Assembly (NCBI GenBank): GCA_018398765.1
Contig: JAHBMJ010005745.1
Coordinates: 110,094-136,331, forward strand
DNA length: 26,238 nucleotides
Reading direction: 5' to 3'
Origin: Chromera velia
Taxonomy: Eukaryota > Sar > Chromeraceae
Shown here: in pieces, positions 1 through 8,700 of the stretch
How the letters are laid out: each line of letters begins with the position of its first letter
Numbering within the stretch: the stretch's first letter is position 1
Notes under the pieces: generated by a model
Told to the model about the DNA's origin: nothing
What the model saw: only the letters and a program-made list of their open reading frames with translations
Database searches by the model: none
Position numbers and translations under genes: made by a program

Positions 1-940
1 GGGGGGGGGGGACTGGAAGAGGGAAGGGAAAATGGGGTGCCTGAGACTTGACCTCTCTCTCTGCTTGCCGTCGATTGAGGACAAGGTAATGAGAGGGGGG
101 AAGGGGGGTGACTCATTGTCTGAATTGTTTCCCTTTTCGTTTCGCTGACGAGAAAGGAAGTTACGTACGTCGTTTCTCTTCATGTGTAGAACGAGTGAGG
201 TGGAGGCAGACCATGCAATTTTTGGGTGCCTTGAAAAAGAAGAGATGGTTCTCTCTGCCCTTTGGGGGAGGTCTGCATGGTTCAGTAGGGGTTGTGGAGA
301 AAAGAGGAGAGAGTGCACGGAGGATCGGCCGATTTTCTTCCTTCTTCTCTGACATCTAGCCTCCTCAAAATTTTATGAATATACTTGTTCGCTGGTTCGT
401 ACATTCGTTAGACCTTTCATTCAGCCAGTCTGGTCTTCCACATCAATTTCGTTAGACCCGATCGTTCATCTCTTTGTTTTCCTTAGACTGCAGTCCTGGA
501 CTTCCCCCCTCCTCCGGCCCTTACTGACAACACCCCCTACATCAGCATCATTGACTCTGCTTCTCCTTGTCCTCCTCCTCCTCCTCCTTCTTCTTCTTCT
601 TCTTCTTCATCACGGCACGCCATAATGAGCAAATGCATCCTTGACAGCCTTTCCTTTCTTCTTCCTTCCCCAGCCCAAAACGGATCTTAATGCATGTATT
701 CTCAATTATGCACACAAGTCGCAAGACTTCCTCCGGCTGGACATAGGGCCGTATGCTTGTGTAAATGTCTGTCTGCTGTAGCTTCCACACCTGAACTGTC
801 TGTGCTTCGTGCACATTCATGATTAAGCATTTATACTCATTGATACGGTTAATATTATAGATGTCATTGTATTAGATGATAATGCTGCAGGAATCTTTGT
901 TCATACAACATGATGTCGCCTGAGTCGCCTCTATAATCGC
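1..940. other. No recognised gene; simple-sequence rich
   Basis: I see no conserved protein or RNA gene here. The window opens with a poly-G run, which suggests a contig or gap edge. A (TCC/TTC)n tract lies at about 569-609. The short open frames are low-complexity (Lys/Glu-rich on the minus strand over the TTC tract) and show no domain. Exons of an unseen neighbouring gene cannot be excluded. Confidence 0.5.
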
Positions 941-1151
941 GTCGCTTGCTAGGTCGCTTAATTGTGCGACCCTGGCTAGGACCTTGCTAGGGACCCCGGG
1001 ATACCTAGCTACTGTACTCACACCAATCCTGTAGGGTTACCCTGCAAAGACCTAGGAATTTAAAGACAGGGATTTAGCAAATTTGGGAGGCTAATTTCTT
1101 GTGAACTGTGATGAGTTAGAACTTGATATTAACGGTGCTTATAAAGCTAAT
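941..1151. repeat. Left copy of ~210 bp direct repeat
   Basis: This segment starts GTCGCTTGCTAGGTCGC and ends TTATAAAGCTAAT. It recurs in the same orientation at 2343-2575 with about 90% or more identity; the right copy has an extra ~22 bp insertion. The two copies flank the retroelement-derived open frame. They could be terminal repeats of one composite element, or two members of a dispersed family into which a LINE fragment landed. I favour the second reading, because no primer-binding site or gag/pol order is visible. Confidence 0.75.
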
Positions 1152-1171
1152 GATTGATTGATTGATTGATA
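1148..1171. repeat. (ATTG)n microsatellite
   Basis: About five units of TGAT/ATTG lie directly after the left direct repeat. Read on the minus strand they sit 3' of the retroelement open frame as (ATCA)n. Short tandem-repeat tails of this kind are known at the 3' ends of some non-LTR retrotransposons, so this may mark the element's 3' end. Confidence 0.6.
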
Positions 1172-1320
1172 TGTTCCGCCCTAGGGCCTTCCTGCTATGT
1201 CTATCTGTCGCCAGAGCTAGCAGGGCGGGGCGTTCCCCAGCCTAAGCTGAGGTATCAGACCCCGCCCTCGGGGCCCGCAAGAGTCTGTTGCCCTGGCCGT
1301 TGCTGCATGATGTTCGTTGT

Positions 1321-2298
1321 TCAAGCCATGGCTCTGGATCCGCGTTGGCTTTCCGGCCTGAAAATCGATCTGAAACGGCATGTGATTTGGGCTTTCTCGC
1401 TCTTTTTGTTTGCTTTATCAATCTTCTTCTGCGGCTCCCTCCTTCCCCACCCTAACGCTCCTTCGGTCGTCTCTAAGTTATCAATTGTCTCCTCATATTC
1501 TTTTGTTAGTCTCTTGATCGCCCGCTGCCTTCCGGTGATTCCTGCATGTCTGGCCGCCAGAGCGTCTCCCTCTATGTGTCCGTACCGTCCTGGACACTCC
1601 TCAAACACCCTCCGTCTGAATAACGCCCATCCCAAAAACTCATCCACTCCGGCATGACATTTATTCATCAGAAAACAGAAAAGCATCGAGTTGTCCCTTT
1701 TTCCCTCTTCTCTGTTGAGCCCTTCTCTTTCTGTGGCTGCCTTTCTGGCTCTTTCTTCCATCTTGCTGTCCCATTTCTCTTCTATCTTTCTGAACATCTC
1801 TGCTCTCTCTCTGTCAAAAACAGGACATTCTGTCATCAGATGGATTTCATCTTCCACCACCTCGATTCCTAACCACCCTCGACAGAACTGGCACATCCTT
1901 TTCTGTAACGGCACCTTCTCTCCCCCCCTTACCAGAATTTTTCCCTGAGTTGCAGCCATAGCCCTGTCTCCCACCCTGCATGCTGCTCTCCTCCTGTGTT
2001 CTGATCGCGGCGCCACTCTTGTATAGCAAAAAGGGGCTCTCCCTATTCTTTCTCTGTTTATTTTCATTGTTGAGCCAACCTTTCTACCTGCTCTGTCTTC
2101 AAACAAAGAAAGGTGGAGACGGTTTCCGTTTGAGAGCTTTCTGTGCACATCAGCCATCATCACTCCTGTCAGTTCTGCCTTCTCCTGACTGCTCTTCTCT
2201 CTTATGTTTCTTTCTATTCTATGTGCAAACGCCTCTCTCTTCTTCTCGTTTAGCTCATTTTTTATTCTCTTCAGCAGCCATCTCTCTATCCCGTCCAC
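1321..2298 (-). mobile_element. Non-LTR retrotransposon 3' remnant (reverse transcriptase C-terminus)
   Basis: This 325-codon open frame on the minus strand has the pattern CxxC...EDEIHLMTECPVFDRER around residues 135-165. That matches the Cys/His region found C-terminal to reverse transcriptase in LINE-type retroelements (zf-RVT-like). The rest is basic and charged, as such tails are. No YxDD reverse-transcriptase core or endonuclease domain lies upstream within the window. The piece is therefore a 5'-truncated copy, and truncation is usual for LINE insertions. The start codon is arbitrary. An (ATCA)n tract lies ~150 bp beyond the stop on the coding strand. It may retain an open frame only by recency of insertion. 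Family assignment beyond non-LTR is not possible from this. Confidence 0.65.
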
Positions 2299-2342
2299 TT
2301 TCTCGTTGACTACCTGTGTTCCTCTCTACCCTATAGTACGTG

Positions 2343-2575
2343 GTCGCTTGCTAGGTCGCTTAATTGTGCGACCCTGGCTAGGACCTTGCTAGGGACCCCG
2401 GGATACCTAGCTACTGTACTTATACCAATCCTGTAGGGTTACCCTGCAAAGACCTAGGAATTTAGCAAGGAATCTAAAGGAATTTAAAGACAGGAATTTA
2501 GCAAATTTCGGAGGCTAATTTCTTGTGAACTGTGATGAGTTAGAACTTGATATTAACGGTGCTTATAAAGCTAAT
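2343..2575. repeat. Right copy of the ~230 bp direct repeat
   Basis: Same orientation and sequence as 941-1151, with an added AGCAAGGAATCTAAAGGAAT-like insertion near its middle. Its last ~30 bp form the left arm of a hairpin with the sequence that follows. Confidence 0.75.
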
Positions 2576-3012
2576 ATAGGTCTATAAGCACCGTTCATAT
2601 CAAGTTCTAATTTATTATAGTTCATAAGGAATTGACCTCTATGCAAAGTTTAAATTGGGAATTTAGAGCTCTAGTCTAAATTCCTTTAAATTCCTCTAAA
2701 ATCCTGTCTAGGCCGGATCGATAGGATAGGATAGGAAAGAATCACTTTCGACTTTGAAACTTCTTTTTCCACATAGAATTACAAGATTCTAGACAGGATT
2801 ATAGGATTACATTGTATTTGGGGCCGGAGCCCTAGACCTGCGTGCCAGTTATCTGATGTCCACACAAAATGTGAACCTAACTTTTGACCTAGCTTTAATT
2901 TGACGAAAAAAAAAAAAAGTTGAGGACGCCTAATTTTTTTTCTTTTTTTTTTTTATATGCGGCGCCTAGTTAAATTCCTGTTTAAATTTCTAGATCTTTG
3001 CAGGGTACACAA
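2540..3012. repeat. Hairpin and degenerate inverted copy of the same repeat
   Basis: The sequence TTAGAACTTGATATTAACGG at 2540-2559 (continuing to ~2567) pairs with its near-complement at about 2581-2609 across a ~13 nt loop. The similarity continues outward as a decayed inverted copy: the segment near 2686-2712 (TAAATTCCTTTAAATTCC) and the segment near 2991-3007 (AGATCTTTGCAGGGTAC) match the reverse complement of the right copy in the same order. Insertions, including poly-A/T near 2908-2954, interrupt it. The whole is a fold-back structure. Confidence 0.6.
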
Positions 3013-4060
3013 TCATTTTTTTCAAAATGTTTTGTTACACATTTTAATAGAATTTTAATGAATGAATTAATATACATTTTAATGCGTAATTAGTATCCAT
3101 TAATTCAAACTATGACTTTTAGGAATACATTAAATACACTGTCACTTTAGTGTGCATTAATTCAAACCATCACTTTTAGAAATGTATTATTAGTATTTAT
3201 TACACACTTTAATGTGTATTAATTCCAGGTTTCATGATACTTTCATCTTTGTCTTCTTCTTTTTCTTCAGGACGGTTCAAAGGTACTGCTTTTGGAGTAA
3301 TCGTGTTGTCAGTAACGCAGCAGGAAGAATTTTTAAGTACTGGAAGCAGAGGTAAAAAGAGCAGAGGCGGGAGCAGGGGGGGTGGGAGAGAGTCCGAGAA
3401 ACAGTTGACAGAATTATTGCACACTAATTGTTACAAACTTTTATGTCTAACAAAGGGGGGGTCAGGGGTAATTGTTACACATTTAATTTTGTGTAACACT
3501 ATAGGATTGGTGTAACTGTATAGCAGTTACTGTACTAGATTACTACTAGTAGTACAAGTGATAAGTGATTTAGTAATGCCCTAGAGCACTGTCGCCATTT
3601 TAATTTCTTTTAGAGGTCGCCCCCACAAACGGCAGGGCTACCTAGCTGATAAACACTTACAAAGTTATAAAGTTCATTTCATAGTGAATTTAAAACTAAA
3701 TTTATTAGTGAATTTATACTTAAAATTCACTTGTATAAGTTGTAAATTCACTTAAATTCACCTAAATTCATCTAAATTCACTGCTTAAATTCACGTAAAT
3801 TCATCTAAATTCACTTAAATTCATTTCTAAATTCACTCATTTTTAATTGTAGGGTAGTTCTATAGTTCTAGTTAATCGATTGCTAAATCGATTGATTTTA
3901 ACTCACTGGGTAGTATGAAAGTGAACAGCACGTGCATTTGATCCAGCATTTGATAGTAGAAGACTACTTGAACTTCTAGTCTAGAAGTATAAATTATTAA
4001 ACTGAATTTTCAGAACAGTTTTAAGGGGAGTGGCCTCAAATCCTATTGGCGGTAATCCTG
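3013..4060. repeat. AT-rich intergenic DNA with short tandem and inverted repeats
   Basis: No coding exon is recognisable. A motif of about 35 bp (CATTAATTCAAAC.AT.ACTTTTAG) occurs twice, near 3099 and 3155. From about 3690 to 3840 the nonamer TAAATTCAC and close variants occur roughly nine times on the plus strand, preceded by its reverse complement GTGAATTTA near 3685-3715. Clusters of A/T oligomers like these are common in intergenic repeats; no function is evident. Confidence 0.55.
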
Positions 4061-4068
4061 GGGAAAGA

Positions 4069-4101
4069 TCCGAGTCAGCATGAGGCCTCGTCTGACTCGG
4101 A
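4069..4101. other. Perfect 10-bp stem-loop downstream of the kinase gene
   Basis: TCCGAGTCAG at 4069-4078 pairs perfectly with CTGACTCGGA at 4092-4101 around a 13-nt loop. It lies about 95 nt beyond the stop codon of the minus-strand kinase, so it probably falls in the 3' untranslated region or at the transcript end. A role in 3' processing or stability is only a guess. Nuclear poly(A) genes do not normally need such a hairpin. Confidence 0.45.
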
Positions 4102-4196
4102 GGCTTGTTTCTAGGCTTGTTTGATCAAAAGAAAGTAAGAGAACTTGAAATCGGTGCATGAGATTAGCGTAAATCGACCAGGGCCGTCATATAAAA

Positions 4197-5795
4197 TCAG
4201 GGACGCGGAAGACTAGGCGGAAGAAGGGCAGGGTTCTCTAGTGTGTGTTTCAGAATCTGTGGGGTGACCGGCTTGAACAGAACGGTCACCGCCCCCGCAT
4301 CTGTGAAGGCCTCCGATTCCTCTGTCTGGCCCGTCAACCCGATAAACACGGGCTGCCTCGAACCATTCTGCATCATGTCTGCATGATCCTCATTCAGGAA
4401 AGCACGAATGGCGCTGATGGCCGCTGGGCCCTCCATATTGGGCATATTTCTGTCCATGATCACCAGACGGAACCTCTGGCCTCTATCCCTGAATCGTTCG
4501 ACCGCTTTCGCCCCGTCGTCGCAGACCTCCACGGAGAGACCCAAACGTTTGAGGGCCAGAGAGACTGCCATCTGGATGAGGGAGTTTTCGTCGACAAGGA
4601 GGACGTCGGCAGTCCACTGCTTTTCTGCTTTGCTCATGCAACTCTCATCCTTCTTTTGGCCTGTATCTCTCACTTTTTTCTTTTCACTTTGATCCCCCCT
4701 CAGCTGACCGATTTCCTGGAGAAAGTCGGTCTCTGTCATTGCGGAAAGAGGGGAACTGTTCTGACGGCGCAACCCTGGTGATGACGTTGTTTTGGGAGAC
4801 AGCTCGGCAGCTGTCAAGGTCTTGCGACGTCTTGTTGCAGGGGAGTCAGGAACAGGAACAGAGAGTTTGTCGGCTTGAAGAAGTTTACTTTCATGTTTAT
4901 TACTGGTCAATAGGACGCGAGACACACCTTCATGGGTAAGTGAATGGGATGGGCTCCCTGGTGTTCTCTTCTTTGAGTCTTCACCTTCTCTTTCTCCGTT
5001 TCCTTGGTCTTCTTTCGCCTTGCCATCGCTTTTACTGCTCTCATCACCCGTTCTCTCTCTAATCATAAAATCCTTCCGGCTCTCATTCTGCGCACCCGAA
5101 GCCGTTGAGCTTTTAGTTCTCAGACTCGTCGGGGACCCTCTTTCTCTTTCTGTCTGCACTAATGAGTTTTTACTTGTCGGGGATCCTGTTTCTCTTTCTG
5201 TCTGCACTACTGAGATCAGCCCGTCGTTGTCGTCAGCAGCCAGGGGCCCGTCAAACTCAAAGAAAAACTCCGAACCCTTCCCTAAGCCCTCAATGATCGC
5301 GCCGATCTTCCCTCCGCAGTGCGCCTCCACAAACACTCTGCTGATGCGCAGACCTAGACCTGTGCCGCCCCCGCTTTGCTGTTCTCCTGCCCGGATTTGA
5401 CAATAGGGCTTGAACAGCTTTGAGAGCTCAGATGGGTCTATGCCGACACCCTCGTCAATCACTGACAGACGAATCTTCACCCACGCAGAGTGCCAAAGAA
5501 ACTCCTCTGCTCTCTTCTGCTCTCTCAGCCTCTTCTCCTCCTTCACACCCGCAGAACCTTCCTTGACCTCCTCCTTCTCCTTCTGCCTCTTTGGAACCGA
5601 AAGAAAGGAAGGAGACGGAGGGGAAGGAAAGCAGCAGTCCGGAAGCTGTGCGGCATGCGGAGAGCTTCCTCTTGAGTATGCCGGCTTCTCCTTTCTTCTC
5701 TTAACTTCCAGATGGAAGGTTGCCTTCGCCTTCTCCTTCCCTTTGGAGGAAGATGTGGAGAACTTACGAGCGTTCGACAGAAAATTCGAGACGAC
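4197..5795 (-). CDS. Terminal exon of hybrid kinase: HATPase_c plus receiver domain
   Basis: One 1,599-nt exon of 532 codons after a TGCAG acceptor. It opens with the N-box (VVSNFLSNARKFS), then has an ~85-residue charged, Lys/Glu-rich insertion. It continues with the G1 box (DEGVGID), F-box (LFKPY) and G2 box (GGTGLGLRIS), completing the GHKL ATP-binding fold. About 190 residues of Ser/Lys-rich linker follow. The receiver domain then shows the acidic pair in LLVDEN, the phospho-acceptor Asp in LVIMDRNMPNMEG, the conserved Thr in IGLTG and the Lys in LFKPVT. All residues expected for an active kinase and receiver are present. The insertion between the N and G1 boxes and the long linker are unusual in length but lie at permissive positions. 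Confidence 0.9.
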   Translation of the reverse strand, partial: VVSNFLSNARKFSTSSSKGKEKAKATFHLEVKRRKEKPAYSRGSSPHAAQLPDCCFPSPPSPSFLSVPKRQKEKEEVKEGSAGVKEEKRLREQKRAEEFLWHSAWVKIRLSVIDEGVGIDPSELSKLFKPYCQIRAGEQQSGGGTGLGLRISRVFVEAHCGGKIGAIIEGLGKGSEFFFEFDGPLAADDNDGLISVVQTERETGSPTSKNSLVQTERERGSPTSLRTKSSTASGAQNESRKDFMIRERTGDESSKSDGKAKEDQGNGEREGEDSKKRTPGSPSHSLTHEGVSRVLLTSNKHESKLLQADKLSVPVPDSPATRRRKTLTAAELSPKTTSSPGLRRQNSSPLSAMTETDFLQEIGQLRGDQSEKKKVRDTGQKKDESCMSKAEKQWTADVLLVDENSLIQMAVSLALKRLGLSVEVCDDGAKAVERFRDRGQRFRLVIMDRNMPNMEGPAAISAIRAFLNEDHADMMQNGSRQPVFIGLTGQTEESEAFTDAGAVTVLFKPVTPQILKHTLENPALLPPSLPRP

Positions 5796-8700
5796 CTGCA
5801 GAGAGAGAGAGGGGCAGATGGGGAGACACCATCAAGATCGCATCCACAAAAAAACTCAAAACATCTCAAAGGGAGACACCGTCAAGTCAGGAGCGCATCC
5901 AAACAGGAGAAAACACAACGATACATTGGCCTGAGCATGCAACGATACAATCTAAAGCAGACGGGCTGAGAAATATGAAAGTACGTAGACCGAGAAGCAC
6001 AAACACGTATAAGACAGAAACACGCATACGAGACAAACAGATCATTCAACACAGATCGAATCGCCTGCGTGAATGTCTCCCCACTTTTTTGAGATGAGGC
6101 TGACAGCTAGTGCCTTGCTTTCTGATGCAAGGTACTTCCACGGAAAGAGTCGTTCCGTCACTTCATTCTCCTTCTTTCTTTCTTTCTTTCTTTCCTTCCT
6201 TCCTTCCTTCCTTCCTTCCCTTCTCTCCTTCCTTCCTTCCTTCCTTCCTTCCTTGTTTCCTTCCTTCCTTCCTTTCTCTCCTTCCTTCCTTCCTTCCTTC
6301 CTTCCTTCCCTCCTTCCTTCTCTCCTTCCTTCCTTCCTTCCTTCCTTCCTTCCTTCCCTTCTCTCCTTCCTTCTCTCCTTCCTTCCTTTCTTCCTTCCTT
6401 CCTTCCTTCCCTTCTTTCCTTCCTTCCTTCCTTCCTTTCTTCCTTCCTTCCTTCCTTCCTCCCTTCCTTCCTTCCTTCCTTCCTTCCTTCCCTTCTCTCC
6501 TTCCTTCCTTCCTTCCTTCCTTCCTTGTTTCCTTCCTTCTTTTCTTCTTTCATTCCCTCCGTCCGTCCGTATGTCCGTCTTTTGAGACCTCTCTCTATGT
6601 CCCCTCTTCATTCTCCTTCGCTCACTCGATCCCCCTGCGCCCAATCTTCTTTTTCAGATGCACCCTTTTGTACGTCCAGCTTTCTGACCTGTCTGAGTCT
6701 TGTGAAGTATGCATAGGTCAGCAGTCTAGACCCTTTCGGGAGAGGGAGGGAAGGGTCCACCAGCACCTCCGTCTCCAGACTCAGACCCGCACTTGTCAGA
6801 ACAGGACGCGCGTCTCTCGCCACGTCCCTGAAAAACTCCGCGACGCACCCTGCAGGCAGCCAGGCTTTGGAGAGGGAATTAAAGAGAGAGGACAGCCACC
6901 CTGCAGGCAGCCAGGCTTTGGAGAGGGAATTAAAGAGAGAGGACAGCCACCCTGCAGGCAGCCAGGCTTTGGAGATGGAACTAAAGAGAGAGGACAGCCA
7001 CCCTGCAGGCAGCCAGGCTTTGGAGAGGGAATTAAAGACAGAGGACAGCCACCCTGCAGGCAGTCAGGCTTTGGAGAGGGAATTAAAGAGAGAGGACAGC
7101 CACCCTGCAGGCAGCCAGGCTTTGGAGAGGGAATTAAAGACAGAGGACAGCCACCCTGCAGGCAGCCAGGCTTTGGAGAGGGAATTAAAGAGAGAGGACA
7201 GCCACCCTGCAGGCAGCCAGGCTTTGGAGAGGGAATTAAAAAGAGAGGACAGCCACCCTGCAGGCAGCCAGGCTTTGGAGAGCGAATTAAAGAGAGAGGA
7301 CAACCACCCTGCAGGCAGCCAGGCTTTGGAGATGGAATTAAAGAGAGGGGACAGCGGAAGGACCGACCAAGCCAAAGGATGAAAATGCGGCAAAGCAGAC
7401 ACAAATCTGCTGAGGCATTTTTCGATCTGCTTTCCAGAAACAAAGCTAGTCGGAAATCAGTATCCCAAAAGAACCAGTGCACACACACATACACCTACAT
7501 GTATCACAAAAGAATATTCCAGCGCGCACACACATACACCTTCGTAAATAAATGCACACACATACACGTACATGTACGCACCTGCAGAGAAGACAAACTC
7601 GAAAGCTCCCGACGCCAGCTTCTCGAGGTGAAGCACGTCATTGCATATAGATCCCATCTGCTCGATCTGGGCCAGCACGGCCTGACACAGGTCCTCACAG
7701 GCTGCTATCCGATTCCAGAGACGAGGGTCACATTCCGCGTCTTCCGTTTTTTTCGTCGGGGTCTGCTTCTTCTGGGTGGCACTGGATTTCGTCAATTCTC
7801 TTCCCAGATCTTTCAGTGCGCTCTGCTGCTCACTCATCAGGAGACACGCCGCACCCAAGGGATTTCGCACCTGCACGCACATGCAGGTGGAGGCACAGGG
7901 GGGGGAAAGCTGTATGCGAAATATCCAAAAAACATTCAAAACTGTTCAAATAAACTCTGTATGTGTGACAGAGCACATGCAGGTGGAGGCACAGGGGGGG
8001 GGAAACCTGTGTGCGTTACAGAGAGGAAAGAGGGGGAAAGAACGTCACGGAGGCCTGAAGAAGTCATCAAGGATTGGATCATCAAGATGCAGCTTTGCAG
8101 GCTGACATTCTTTTCGAGGTGCCCATTCATTTGATGGCGCGATGTCTTGTACTTTCCTCCCACTAATGCATGCGTCCGTTGCATTTGCGCGGTTGTTCTC
8201 TGCCGCTCTCCCTGTTTTCTCTTTCATGCACAGAGAGAGAGAAATAAATTCAAACAAATTCAAATAAATTCAATATTGTTCTCTGCCGCTCTCCCTGTTT
8301 TATCTTTCATGCACAGCTAGGAACGTTTTCTGTTTCATGAGCGGGAAGCTCTTTGCAGAGACTTTCCGTCTGTCTGTATGCTACATTGCATTTAATCCAA
8401 AACAATCCAAAATAATCCAAAATAATTATGAAAATCATGAGCGGGAAGCTCTTTGCAGAGACTTTCCGTCTGTCTGTATGCTGCAAGGCGCAAAAGGAAA
8501 AGCCACACCTCAGTTCTGTGTGATGCGGTCGGAAAGGGAACGAAAGTTGCTCCTCTCTCTGCAAGGTCTCTTCATTCAATCGATTCGTCAATGGCAAATA
8601 GACGACAGAGTGAATGAATTGTGGAAATTAAAGAAAGCTCTCCGACAGACCTCGTGCATGATGTAGGAGAGAAACAAGTGCTTCTGAAGTTTGCATTTAA

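Noticed and set aside
941-2575. Complete LTR retrotransposon
   Set aside because: The flanking direct repeats lack visible primer-binding and polypurine sites, and the internal frame matches a LINE-type C-terminal Cys/His region with no gag, protease or integrase.
4245-4781. Plus-strand 178-codon frame opposite the receiver domain
   Set aside because: Shadow of the kinase terminal exon, whose minus-strand reading has all conserved receiver residues.
6847-7356. CRISPR-like array of regular repeats
   Set aside because: The whole 51-bp unit is conserved, with no variable spacers. It lies in a eukaryotic intron and is a simple tandem repeat of a splice acceptor.
6110-8134. Long 674-codon open frame rich in Phe, Leu, Pro and Ser on the plus strand
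   Set aside because: It is the translation of the (TTCC)n microsatellite and the 51-bp array, opposite to well-supported kinase exons.
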